A DNA stretch of 64,000 nt from Acidobacteriota bacterium (GTDB lineage: Bacteria; Acidobacteriota; Holophagae; Acanthopleuribacterales; Acanthopleuribacteraceae): the NCBI GenBank assembly GCA_020637335.1, contig JACJWC010000014.1, positions 1-64,000 of the forward strand, written 5' to 3'. The position numbers and the translations under genes are program-made. Positions 27,465-36,305 of the stretch are shown in pieces; position 1 is the first letter of the stretch, and the number at the start of each line of letters is the position of its first letter. The notes below the pieces were generated by a model, which made no database searches, was not told the origin of the DNA, and worked only from the letters and a program-made list of their open reading frames with translations.

Positions 27465-27669
27465 AGTGCAGCATATCTCCCTTGATTTCAGGTGAATAGG
27501 ATCTAAGTTTTCAGGGGCCAAAACCAGGTTGGGGTGGGAACCTGTGGCGGAAGCAAGCCATTCTAACACATGGCTTTTCAAGGCGATCGCGTTGACCTTG
27601 ATTTTCAATTGCTCACCTGAAGATTTGATCTGTCATGCCGATATACAATAGGGAGGATAGGAGGCGTTT

Positions 27670-29295
27670 GTGCCCTTGTTTTTGTTAAGTTTTGTCCATT
27701 TTGGATTTCAGTCTGCCGATCCTTTGGTGTTGGCAGAGCGCATTCGTAACCGCATTGAAAATCGTGCTTTTTCAGCCTATGCGGATCCTATTTTTTCTGT
27801 GGTTGTATTACCGCGGTTTTATCAGAATCGACACTATCAACCCGCGTGGGTGGATGCCAACGGCCCGCGGCCGTTGCTGCAGGACCTGCTATCAGCACTG
27901 GATGCCTTGTACCAAGAAGGGCTCCGACCTGAAGATTACCATCGCGACACCTTGGAGGAGTTGCTACAGATTTGGTCCAATCAGGGGCGTTTTTCCGGCG
28001 ACAAAACCGGCCTGCTCGTGGATATGGATCTTTTGGCTAGCGATGGGTTCTTGATGGCTGGTGCGCATTTATTGGCCGGACGAATCGACCCGGAAACCAT
28101 CGAAAATGAATGGAACGCCAATCGTCGCGATGCAGATTTGGCCGAAATTCTGGAACAAGCATTGGTATCGGCCAATTTATCGGAATCTTTGCAAAATTTA
28201 TTACCGGCCTACGAGGGTTACAACCGCTTAAAAACGGCTTTGAGTCGTTTGCAATCCTTACCCGATCCTGGGCCTTGGGTCGAACTTCAGGATCCGGCTG
28301 CACTTAAACCCGGTCAATCCAACCCCAACGTTTTAATCCTGCGCAAACGATTGGCCTTGGATGGCTTTGATCAGGACATGGACAGCTCGGTCTATGATGA
28401 AACCTTGCTGGCGGCGGTTAAACAATTCCAACTACGGCACGGGTTGGATCCCGATGGGGTCATTGGCAAAGAAACACGCAACGCTTTGAATATTTCCCGT
28501 CAGGATCGGATCCGCCAACTCAAGGCCAATATGGAACGTTGGCGTTGGCTGCCTCAGGACTTGGGTAAACGTTATATTTTAGTCAACATTGCAGGTTTTG
28601 ATCTGGAATTAGTTGTTGAGGGGGAGCAACGCCTGACCTCACCTGTCATTGTGGGAAGAGACTACCGTCAAACGCCGGTCTTTTCCGGGGTCATGACTTA
28701 CCTCGTCTTGAATCCGCGCTGGAATGTCCCACCCAAGCTTGCCGTTGAGGATAAGCTACCCATTCTCAAAAAAGACCCGCAATCCCTCAAAAAATTAGGG
28801 TTTAAAGCGTATAAGGGTTGGGGTGCAGATTCGGTTGAAGTCGACTTGGTTGAAATCGATTGGAAGGCCTATTCCGGTCGAAATTTCCCCTATCGGCTCG
28901 AGCAATTACCGGGCGATCAAAATGCGCTTGGCCAAATAAAATTTATGTTTCCAAATCCTTATAACGTTTATCTGCATGACACACCCACACGCGAGCTGTT
29001 TCAAAAGACGGAACGGGCATTCAGTTCGGGTTGTATCCGGGTCGGTAAGCCGATCGAATTGGCAATTCAATTGCTAGACGGCGATCCAGCCTGGAGCCGG
29101 GCGAGTCTTGAGCAAGTTTTTGCAGGGGGCAAGGAGCGGACCGTGAATCTCGCTTCTCCTATTAACGTGCATTTGCTCTACTGGACGGTTTGGGTCGATT
29201 CGGAGGGAGAACTCCAGTGGCGCAAAGACATCTATGGTCGTGACAAGCGGCTGATAGATGCACTTGATGCTTACGCACCTTCTGGCGCTCCCTAA
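27670..29295 (+). CDS. ldtD: L,D-transpeptidase, YcbB/LdtD type
   Basis: 541-aa periplasmic enzyme that forms 3-3 crosslinks in peptidoglycan. Seen: a signal-like N-terminus, an LdtD-type N-terminal scaffold domain, a peptidoglycan-binding domain at about 219-275 (FQLRHGLDPDGVIGKETRNAL-like), and the YkuD catalytic domain with H436 in YLHDTP and the nucleophile C455 in SSGCIRVG. The GTG at 27670 is preceded by AGGAGGC. It is divergent from proS. The M15-type enzyme gene follows after 16 bases, the same pairing as E. coli ycbB-ycbK. Confidence 0.92.
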   Translation: MPLFLLSFVHFGFQSADPLVLAERIRNRIENRAFSAYADPIFSVVVLPRFYQNRHYQPAWVDANGPRPLLQDLLSALDALYQEGLRPEDYHRDTLEELLQIWSNQGRFSGDKTGLLVDMDLLASDGFLMAGAHLLAGRIDPETIENEWNANRRDADLAEILEQALVSANLSESLQNLLPAYEGYNRLKTALSRLQSLPDPGPWVELQDPAALKPGQSNPNVLILRKRLALDGFDQDMDSSVYDETLLAAVKQFQLRHGLDPDGVIGKETRNALNISRQDRIRQLKANMERWRWLPQDLGKRYILVNIAGFDLELVVEGEQRLTSPVIVGRDYRQTPVFSGVMTYLVLNPRWNVPPKLAVEDKLPILKKDPQSLKKLGFKAYKGWGADSVEVDLVEIDWKAYSGRNFPYRLEQLPGDQNALGQIKFMFPNPYNVYLHDTPTRELFQKTERAFSSGCIRVGKPIELAIQLLDGDPAWSRASLEQVFAGGKERTVNLASPINVHLLYWTVWVDSEGELQWRKDIYGRDKRLIDALDAYAPSGAP

Positions 29296-29311
29296 TTTAA
29301 GAGGATAGTGC

Positions 29312-30229
29312 ATGGTTACATTAGTTTTCCTGTTCTTGATTCGCCATAACAGTTCCGTCGTTTACACGCCCCAGCGGTTGGATTGGTCGGTAACGGTACG
29401 GGACCTCCCTGTTGATCTCAATCTTTTCAGTGTTTTTCTGAACCCCAAAGGGGAAGTTACGTTCTCCTGTGCGGCCCCGAACACCCTGCAAATTGCTGTA
29501 GAAGGCTGCGGCATCAAACGTCTTTCGCCCGCCAAGGTCATGGTTCAAGGTCCTGCTCAACCGGGGCATTATCGCGGAGAGGTCTCCTTACTGGACCGGC
29601 CCGGTAAGATGCAACTCAATGTTTTTGTATTGACCCCGTTTGATGGCAAACAAGAACAAGTTGGCGGTTACCGCCTGGGCAAATATCCCGATAAACCGCT
29701 CAAAAACCTCGATATTTACAAGCCGCCAAAAGGCTTTTTTATGTTGACCCCCGAACAGGAAAATATTCCCATCAGCCCGCATTTCACCTTGGGCCAATTC
29801 ATCTGTAAACAATCCAGTGGATATCCAAAGGCCGTAATGGTTCGCGAAGCCCTGTTGCTCAAATTGGAATCGCTTTTAGAGCGCGCCAATCAGAAGGGCT
29901 ACCACTGCACTACCCTAACGGTTATGAGCGGCTTTCGCACTCCGCACTATAACCGCTCGATTGGCAATGTGGCTTACTCGCGTCATCAATGGGGCGGTGC
30001 CGCAGACGTGTATATCGATGTGGCCCCCCGAGACGGCAACATGGATGACCTGAATGGCGATGGCAAAATCGATCAGGCGGACGCACAGATCTTGGCCGAT
30101 CTGGTAGAACAATTGGAACGCGAAAGGGCCTGTACCATTGGCGGCTTGGGCCTTTACTCGGCCAATTCCAGCCACGGTCCCTTTGTCCATGTGGACGTGC
30201 GGGGCTTTCGGGCCCGTTGGAACAAATAA
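29312..30229 (+). CDS. Peptidase M15/DUF882 (MepK-like) murein enzyme with calcium-loop insert
   Basis: 305-aa exported protein. The C-terminal half has the M15A metal site: SGFRTPHYNRSIG, then SRHQWGGAADVYID (H225, D232) and FVHVDVRG (H293). E. coli MepK (YcbK) of this family cuts 3-3 crosslinks and sits next to LdtD, as here. Between the metal ligands is an insertion, DLNGDGKIDQAD (246-257), matching an EF-hand/dockerin calcium loop. The N-terminal 110 residues look like a beta-sandwich. A signal-like start MVTLVFLFLI is short. Likely acts on the LdtD product. Confidence 0.82.
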   Translation: MVTLVFLFLIRHNSSVVYTPQRLDWSVTVRDLPVDLNLFSVFLNPKGEVTFSCAAPNTLQIAVEGCGIKRLSPAKVMVQGPAQPGHYRGEVSLLDRPGKMQLNVFVLTPFDGKQEQVGGYRLGKYPDKPLKNLDIYKPPKGFFMLTPEQENIPISPHFTLGQFICKQSSGYPKAVMVREALLLKLESLLERANQKGYHCTTLTVMSGFRTPHYNRSIGNVAYSRHQWGGAADVYIDVAPRDGNMDDLNGDGKIDQADAQILADLVEQLERERACTIGGLGLYSANSSHGPFVHVDVRGFRARWNK

Positions 30230-30333
30230 CAGCCTAATCCCGGGCCTTGTGACAGAGACCACCTCTGCTCGGATTGTTTTGGCAGCCGGCTGGAATTAAG
30301 ATGGTTGTCAATCTGAAAATCACGAGGCCTGTT

Positions 30334-31683
30334 ATGTTCAAATGGTTTTTCTGGATCGGCTTGAGTCTCAGCGTGTGGGCCCAAAACGACATGATTGCCA
30401 ATATCAACCTTCAGTTTCGCTTCATTAACCCTGGGGCCCGGGCCCAGGCCATGGGCGGCGCCTTTGTGGGTTTGGCCGATGATCCCACGGCTGTATTCGC
30501 CAACCCAGCAGGATTGACCCGCATGCGCAGTACGACCTTTGGTCTCGAGTTGGCCAGTACCGATTGGGATAACCAAATCCCCTTTTATGCCGGTACCATT
30601 CGTCAAACCGGGTTGCAGGACTTTGAATTCAATCTGCAAAGCCGCAATTTTCCGCAAAGCGTTCAAACCATTCCGTTTGTCTGTTATATCCGCCCGCAAA
30701 GCGAATGGAAGTGGGGCGTGTTTTATGCAGAACAAGCCCAATTCAAGCGGGACTTTTCGACCGAGTCGGTCGTGATACCCCACGAACCGGATGACGATCG
30801 CGATGTCGCAGATTTCACCACGTTTTATTTCTTTCCCAGCGAAAACCGTTTGCGCTTGACCCAAAGAGAGCTCGGGATGAGTCTGGCGCGTCAATTCGGG
30901 AATGTATCCGTTGGGCTGACCCTGGCCTTTAGCCAATTCCAATACGATGCAGAGACAACCTTGCTTTTTCCGGCCATTTTCCCTGATGGACACCCGCTCG
31001 ACCCGTTTGAAAATGCGCCAGCAGCGCGGATTGAAGTCGATGGCAAAGACCAGGCCCTTTCTGGCGCTTTTGGACTGCTCTACCACCCCAACGATCGGTT
31101 CAGTCTGGGGTTGGCATACCGATACCAGCCCCAATATGATTACGACTTTGCCGTGGATGCCTTTGATTTTGCCATGGGCGGATTAGCACCAAATGATTCC
31201 GGTCAAGCACCTTTTCACTTGCCGGACAGCTTTTCTGCCGGATTGAGTTTTCGCCCCACGGAAGCGTTTCTGACGTCTGTCGAGGTCAATCGCATTCAGT
31301 ATTCCGAGTTGGTGCAGGACTATCACCATTTTTTTGATACTGGGGGCTACACTCAAACGGTTTCCGATCAGACCGAATATCGTGTTGGCTTTGAATATTT
31401 CCTCTTGCAGTGGGCACATCCGTTGGCTCTGCGTGCGGGATACTGGTTCGAACCCTACCACGCGCTCAAAAATACCTTTTTGGACACGCAAATCTTGTAT
31501 CGCGATGAAGAGCGGTTTCAGCAAATTCGCAATGCGGTCTTCCTTCAGCGATTTGAAAAGGACAGCAACCATCTGACTGCAGGGTTTGGGTTGAATTGGA
31601 CCGACCATTGGGTCATTGATTTTTCGGGTGACTGGAGTGAGCAACAAAGTAGCTACAGTCTCTCTGCACAATATCGATTTTAG
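30334..31683 (+). CDS. FadL/PorV-like outer-membrane barrel, copy 1
   Basis: 449-aa exported barrel. Signal peptide MFKWFFWIGLSLSVWAQ, then the family front NPGARAQAMGGAFVGLADDPTAVFANPAGL, which forms the N-terminal hatch of OMPP1/FadL/TodX proteins that move hydrophobic compounds. Strands alternate to the C-terminal aromatic SAQYRF. The ATG at 30334 is chosen because the signal peptide starts there and GAGG lies upstream. A paralogue follows 10 bases later. Substrate unknown. Confidence 0.82.
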   Translation: MFKWFFWIGLSLSVWAQNDMIANINLQFRFINPGARAQAMGGAFVGLADDPTAVFANPAGLTRMRSTTFGLELASTDWDNQIPFYAGTIRQTGLQDFEFNLQSRNFPQSVQTIPFVCYIRPQSEWKWGVFYAEQAQFKRDFSTESVVIPHEPDDDRDVADFTTFYFFPSENRLRLTQRELGMSLARQFGNVSVGLTLAFSQFQYDAETTLLFPAIFPDGHPLDPFENAPAARIEVDGKDQALSGAFGLLYHPNDRFSLGLAYRYQPQYDYDFAVDAFDFAMGGLAPNDSGQAPFHLPDSFSAGLSFRPTEAFLTSVEVNRIQYSELVQDYHHFFDTGGYTQTVSDQTEYRVGFEYFLLQWAHPLALRAGYWFEPYHALKNTFLDTQILYRDEERFQQIRNAVFLQRFEKDSNHLTAGFGLNWTDHWVIDFSGDWSEQQSSYSLSAQYRF

Positions 31684-31693
31684 GGAGGGTCAC

Positions 31694-33001
31694 GTGCAGA
31701 AAACGTTATGGCTCGTCATCGTATGTCTGAGTGGCCCAGTGCTATGGGCACAACACAACAACCGCGCCGCGCGCGATCTGCAATTCCAATTCGGCAATCC
31801 TGGTGCGCGGTCGCTGGCTTTTGGCGGTGCTTTTATTGGCATGGCTGACGATGCGACCGCTCCGGTTGTGAATCCTGCGGGGATGGTCCAAACCCGCAAG
31901 CGCTCGGCCTCCTTGGAACTGGCCTATGTGCGTTCTGAAAACACCATTCCTTTTACGGGCGGTGAGGTGGTCCAAACGAACCTATTTGAATTCGATTTTA
32001 ACTTTGACCAAGGATCCTTCCCGGAAAACCGGTTTCAGGTACCTTATGCTGCGGTCTTGATACCGGCAGGCGATTGGCGCTGGGCTGTTTTTGTACATCA
32101 ACAAGCGGATTTACGTCGCCAATACACCACAGACCGGGTGAATTTTGACCTGTTAACCACCTCCTCTCTTACGATTGCCTACGATGCCTCGCAAGACGAT
32201 TTAGCCTTGGACCTGTGGAATGCGGGTTTGAGTGTGGCCCGTCAATGGGGCGAGCATGTTAGCGCTGGGATCAGCCTGTGGTGGAGTGATATGGATTATC
32301 ACGCCAATTCAACCATCCTGCTTCAAGACGCGGTGGGCAGCATTCACCCGGTGTACCAAACGGCTGAAGGTCAGGATCAGGATTGGGGCGGCGTCCTGGG
32401 CCTGTTGTGGTTGGTCAACGATCAATTTAGTGTGGGCGCCACGTATAAACGCCAAGGTGAATTTGGTTATACAGCAGCCCAGCGGGCCAGCGTCGTCAAC
32501 CCTGATAGCCCGGATTTTCAGGCGGAAGGCCTGTTTAAAGTGCCCGATGCCTTAAGTATCGGTTGTTCGGTTAAGGCGTCCGACACCTTTAGCGTTAATC
32601 TCGATATTAATCGTGTGTATTACTCCCAAATCACCGATAACCTGCTTGATTTTCAACGCGTGCCCGGCGTGTTCCAAGAGATGCCGGATGTAACCGAAAT
32701 TCACGTAGGAGCTGAACAGGCATTCCTCGGCGGGGCAAATCCCGTTTTTGTGCGCATTGGCTATTGGCGGGACCCTTACCATGCCGCCGTTAACAACATT
32801 GAAGACAGCCAAATTTTGGATGGCACCAGCCGCGACCCACGGGTGCGTGATTTCTTTTTTCTGCACAGCTTTGAAAAGGATGTTAACCATTATGCCTTTG
32901 GGTTGGGGCTCAGTTTCTCACAAGTGTTTCAGATGGATTGTGCCTATGAATGGAGCGAGTTAGACCAAAAACTAAGTGTCAGCGGAATTTATCGGTTTTA
33001 A
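31694..33001 (+). CDS. FadL/PorV-like outer-membrane barrel, copy 2
   Basis: 435-aa paralogue of the preceding protein: same hatch signature (NPGARSLAFGGAFIGMADDA), same PxAVLI and FEKDVNHYAFGLGL blocks, and the same ending, SVSGIYRF. Signal peptide VQKTLWLVIVCLSGPVLWAQ follows a GTG at 31694 with GGGAGGG five bases upstream. The pair arose by tandem duplication and is probably co-transcribed; the two barrels have diverged considerably. Confidence 0.82.
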   Translation: MQKTLWLVIVCLSGPVLWAQHNNRAARDLQFQFGNPGARSLAFGGAFIGMADDATAPVVNPAGMVQTRKRSASLELAYVRSENTIPFTGGEVVQTNLFEFDFNFDQGSFPENRFQVPYAAVLIPAGDWRWAVFVHQQADLRRQYTTDRVNFDLLTTSSLTIAYDASQDDLALDLWNAGLSVARQWGEHVSAGISLWWSDMDYHANSTILLQDAVGSIHPVYQTAEGQDQDWGGVLGLLWLVNDQFSVGATYKRQGEFGYTAAQRASVVNPDSPDFQAEGLFKVPDALSIGCSVKASDTFSVNLDINRVYYSQITDNLLDFQRVPGVFQEMPDVTEIHVGAEQAFLGGANPVFVRIGYWRDPYHAAVNNIEDSQILDGTSRDPRVRDFFFLHSFEKDVNHYAFGLGLSFSQVFQMDCAYEWSELDQKLSVSGIYRF

Positions 33002-33069
33002 TGACTTTGGACTTGACCTGCGGCGTTTTTAAACCCATGAATGGAATAGATACCCATTAAAGGTTTAGC

Positions 33070-34029
33070 ATGCACAGGTTTGGTCCCTTATCCCTTGCCG
33101 TTTTACTGGTCGGGTTCGCTGCCTGTCAAAAAGGAGGCAAGGTCCAGCACCCACCCTTGGTGGTGGCGATAGATCTGTGGCCCGGTTATTACCCTGTCCT
33201 TTTAGCCAAGGACTTGGGTTATTTTGAGCAGGCCAACCTTGCTGTAGATATCCGAATTCCCGAAAACACCGATCGCATGTTGGGTGAATTTGACGCCGGA
33301 ATTAATGACATTATTGCCGTCGCACTCGGAGACTTGGTTCCGCTGACCCGAGAAGGCTCTCATTTCAAAGTGATTTTGGTGAGCGATGAATCCACCGGGG
33401 ATGCGGTGGTTTCGCTTAAACCACTTCCCGAACAGCCCAGCGATTTTGAAGGCCTGCGGATTGCTACCAATCTCAGTGGCTTTGGCGAGTTGTTCTTGTT
33501 GGAAATGCTACGCCATTATGGGGTAGAAATGGGTCGTATCACATTAGTCAATTCCGAGGCCTCCCAAATCCCCGCAGGGTTGGAGGCTCAGTTTTTTGAT
33601 GCTGGTCATACCTGGCAGCCCTACGTTTCTTTGGTGTTGGACGCGGGTGGTGTCCAGTGGTTCAGTAGTCGTCAAGCGCCGGGCCTGATCTTGGACGTGG
33701 TTGCGGTCAATGACCGGGTCTTGAAGAGTCGACCGGATGATATCCGTAAGTTTACGGCAGCCTGGCTCAAGGCTTTGGATTGGTGGCAATCCAACCCGGA
33801 AGCGGGCTGGCAAAAAATTGATGCGATCTTAGGCGAGCGGGCGGGACCCCATTTTTCCGATGCGTGCATTCTTCAAGACCTGAATGCCAATCGCGAGCGA
33901 TTTGAAGGCGAGGGGCCCGGTTCGCTGACCCATTCCGTCCAAAAGTTCTCCTCCTTTTTTCTGGACCGCGGGACCTTGAGCAAACCTGTGGACCCTGCCC
34001 TTATCCTTGATGGGCGGTTCCTGCCGTGA
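33070..34029 (+). CDS. Periplasmic NMT1/THI5-like substrate-binding lipoprotein
   Basis: 319-aa protein with lipobox GFAAC at about residues 15-19, so it is probably a lipoprotein. The fold is that of ABC-type nitrate/sulfonate/thiamine-precursor binding proteins: WPGYYPVLLAKDLGYFEQANLAVDI-type start, TNLSGFGE and AVNDRVLKSRPDD. No ABC permease or ATPase genes adjoin; instead its stop overlaps the start of a histidine kinase (GTGA). This suggests it presents a ligand to the sensor rather than to a transporter. Confidence 0.82.
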   Translation: MHRFGPLSLAVLLVGFAACQKGGKVQHPPLVVAIDLWPGYYPVLLAKDLGYFEQANLAVDIRIPENTDRMLGEFDAGINDIIAVALGDLVPLTREGSHFKVILVSDESTGDAVVSLKPLPEQPSDFEGLRIATNLSGFGELFLLEMLRHYGVEMGRITLVNSEASQIPAGLEAQFFDAGHTWQPYVSLVLDAGGVQWFSSRQAPGLILDVVAVNDRVLKSRPDDIRKFTAAWLKALDWWQSNPEAGWQKIDAILGERAGPHFSDACILQDLNANRERFEGEGPGSLTHSVQKFSSFFLDRGTLSKPVDPALILDGRFLP

Positions 34030-35870
34030 CCATTGGCCAGAAATTCCTGGTGTATTTGACCTTATTTGCCTTTCTGCCCAGCACCGTGGTGATTTACATT
34101 GGTTGGTACCTGTCCTGTCGGGAAATCCGATCGGTGAATGATCAAAATCTCTTGGCCTTACATGCTCAGGTCACCGCCCAAATTGAGAACTTTATCGGTG
34201 ACGGATTGGAATTGGCCCGGGCCATGGGTCAATCCCCGCCCGTTGTCGAACACGTGGCGCAGTTTGAGCCCGGCTCGACCCATGAGACGCTCCTGATCCG
34301 AACATTGGCAAATGCCACCACTCTGGATCCGGTTTTTTTTAACAGTTCCGGCATCCTGAATTTATATGGACTGAATATCGTGGATAGCGATGCCAGCCGG
34401 ATACGGAAGGATGAAGCCAATTCTGCCTGGTATACCCGTGTTTTAAGCAATGAAACTGTTCAATTGGTCTTGGACCGCGATCAATTAGGTCGCTTCAATG
34501 GATTGGTGTTCAGTGCCCCTGTCCGAAATGCAGATCAACGCGTGTTGGGTGTTATCCGCAATCGCTACGAAATCACGGCTATCCAGAAAATAATGTATGA
34601 GGCCAACGTCTCGCTGGGGCCTGGTACTTATTTGACCGTTGTGGCTGAAGGCCAATTGATGGCAGATGGCTTTGACTATAAACGGATCGGCTTGCCCATC
34701 CCAGAATTTGAGGCCACTCAGGAACGGACCTTGGCTTGGGGTCATTTCAGCGGGGCCGCACACGCGGATCGTTTAGTCCTACAGAATCTCAATACGGCAC
34801 CTTGGACCTTAATCCTGGTTCAACCCTTTGAACGTTATACCCGTCAGGAGCGACATATTGGCATCACCTTGCTTTTTTTGGGCTTTTGTTTATTTGCCTT
34901 AATTAGTTTGGCAGCTCTGTCGGTTTCGCGCCAAATCGTTTTTCCGCTGCGCGAGGTCCAGTCCAAAGCCGCGCTCCTGGCGCAAGGTCAATTACATTTA
35001 CATATTGAAGAAGCCGGCCCACGGGAAACCCAACAACTGGCCAAATACCTGAATGAAATGGCAGCCCGTTTAGAGGATTTACTCGAAGATCTCAACCAAC
35101 AAATCCACAATCGCAAACAAGCGGAGTCTGCCGTCTTAGCCTTAAATGCTGAGCTGGAAATGCGGGTCGAACAACGCACACAGGAGTTAGCCGAAATTAA
35201 TCGGGAACTGGAGTCCTTCAGCTATTCTGTTTCTCACGATTTACGCAGTCCATTACGGGCCGTTGATGGCTTTTCCCGTGCGCTCGAAGAAGATTATGGT
35301 CATCTTCTGGATTCTGCTGGATTAAATTATTTGGCTCGAATCCGACGCGGTGCCCAGCGGATGGGCCAATTGATTGATGATCTGTTGCGTTTCTCCAAGC
35401 TTTCGCGCACCGAATTGGTTTTGAAAACATGCGATCTGGGCCAGATGACTGCTCAAATTTTTGAAGATTTGCAGGCTTCCGAACCCAATCGGAAAGTTAA
35501 ATGGCGAATTCATCCGGTGACATCGGTCCAGGCGGACGCCAATTTAATCCATGTCGCGCTTGAGAATTTGGCCCAAAATGCATGGAAATTCACGGCTCAA
35601 CGAGAAGAGGCCGTGATTGAATTTGGCCAATTTGAAGAAAATCATGAACAAATTTTTTATTTTCGCGACAATGGTGCTGGTTTTGATCCTGCATTTGCTG
35701 ATAAATTATTTGGTGTATTTCAGCGCCTGCATGATCAAAATGAGTTTCCGGGTACTGGCATTGGGTTGGCGACCGTTCAACGGATAGTCCACAAGCACAA
35801 TGGGCGTATCTGGGCAAACGCACAGGTTGACCATGGCGCTTGTTTCTATTTCACTTTGCCTTCCTTTTAA
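34026..35870 (+). CDS. Membrane sensor histidine kinase with periplasmic dCache-like domain
   Basis: 614 aa. A membrane helix near 8-28, a periplasmic sensor of about 240 residues with a Cache-like FSAPVRNADQRVLGVIRNRY segment, a second helix near 280-300, HAMP, a coiled coil (ending EQRTQELAEINREL), then HisKA with the phospho-histidine in SYSVSHDLRSPLRAVDG and an ATPase domain with NAWKF, DNGAGF and GTGIGLATVQRI. The phytochrome-like kinase core usually pairs with Rcp1-type receivers, such as the next gene. GTG start overlaps the lipoprotein stop. Confidence 0.9.
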   Translation: MTIGQKFLVYLTLFAFLPSTVVIYIGWYLSCREIRSVNDQNLLALHAQVTAQIENFIGDGLELARAMGQSPPVVEHVAQFEPGSTHETLLIRTLANATTLDPVFFNSSGILNLYGLNIVDSDASRIRKDEANSAWYTRVLSNETVQLVLDRDQLGRFNGLVFSAPVRNADQRVLGVIRNRYEITAIQKIMYEANVSLGPGTYLTVVAEGQLMADGFDYKRIGLPIPEFEATQERTLAWGHFSGAAHADRLVLQNLNTAPWTLILVQPFERYTRQERHIGITLLFLGFCLFALISLAALSVSRQIVFPLREVQSKAALLAQGQLHLHIEEAGPRETQQLAKYLNEMAARLEDLLEDLNQQIHNRKQAESAVLALNAELEMRVEQRTQELAEINRELESFSYSVSHDLRSPLRAVDGFSRALEEDYGHLLDSAGLNYLARIRRGAQRMGQLIDDLLRFSKLSRTELVLKTCDLGQMTAQIFEDLQASEPNRKVKWRIHPVTSVQADANLIHVALENLAQNAWKFTAQREEAVIEFGQFEENHEQIFYFRDNGAGFDPAFADKLFGVFQRLHDQNEFPGTGIGLATVQRIVHKHNGRIWANAQVDHGACFYFTLPSF

Positions 35871-35879
35871 GGTCTAACC

Positions 35880-36299
35880 ATGAACAAATCCATATTGCTC
35901 GTCGAAGACGACCCCGATGATCAGGTCTTGACGATTCGTTCCCTGCGCAAAAGCCGCGGCGTGAAGGAAGTGTTGGTTGCCAACAACGGCGTGGAAGCTT
36001 TGAGTATTCTGGCCTCCATGGAAGAAGGTTGCTTGCCCGTTTTAGTCCTTCTAGACCTTAAATTGCCCAAAATGGATGGACTGGAGGTTTTGCGCCAGAT
36101 CCGTGCCTCGGAACGGACACGCTTCCTGCCGGTCGTGATCATGACCTCGTCTCGTGAGGAGCGCGACCTTTCTGCATGTTATGCTAATGGTGCAAATAGC
36201 TTTGTCCAAAAACCGGTGGATTACGATGCATTTACCGAAGCGGTCCATCAATTGGGGACTTATTGGTTTGAAGTGAATTGCGAACCACCGTGTAGGTGA
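35880..36299 (+). CDS. Rcp1-type single-domain response regulator
   Basis: 139-aa receiver with no output domain. Acidic triad VEDDPDD, phospho-acceptor in LLDLKLPKMDG, switch MTSS and lysine FVQKPVD are intact. Such regulators are the usual partners of SVSHDLRSPL-type kinases, and it follows the kinase gene by 9 bases. It probably relays phosphate to another protein, possibly the hybrid kinase encoded next. Confidence 0.9.
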   Translation: MNKSILLVEDDPDDQVLTIRSLRKSRGVKEVLVANNGVEALSILASMEEGCLPVLVLLDLKLPKMDGLEVLRQIRASERTRFLPVVIMTSSREERDLSACYANGANSFVQKPVDYDAFTEAVHQLGTYWFEVNCEPPCR

Positions 36300-36305
36300 G
36301 CGAGT

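Noticed and set aside
17012..31697. Identical GGAGGGTCACGTGC at the starts of two unrelated genes (17011 and 31685)
   Set aside because: It combines a common ribosome site with a GTG start; the flanking sequence differs, so a shared origin or operator is not supported.
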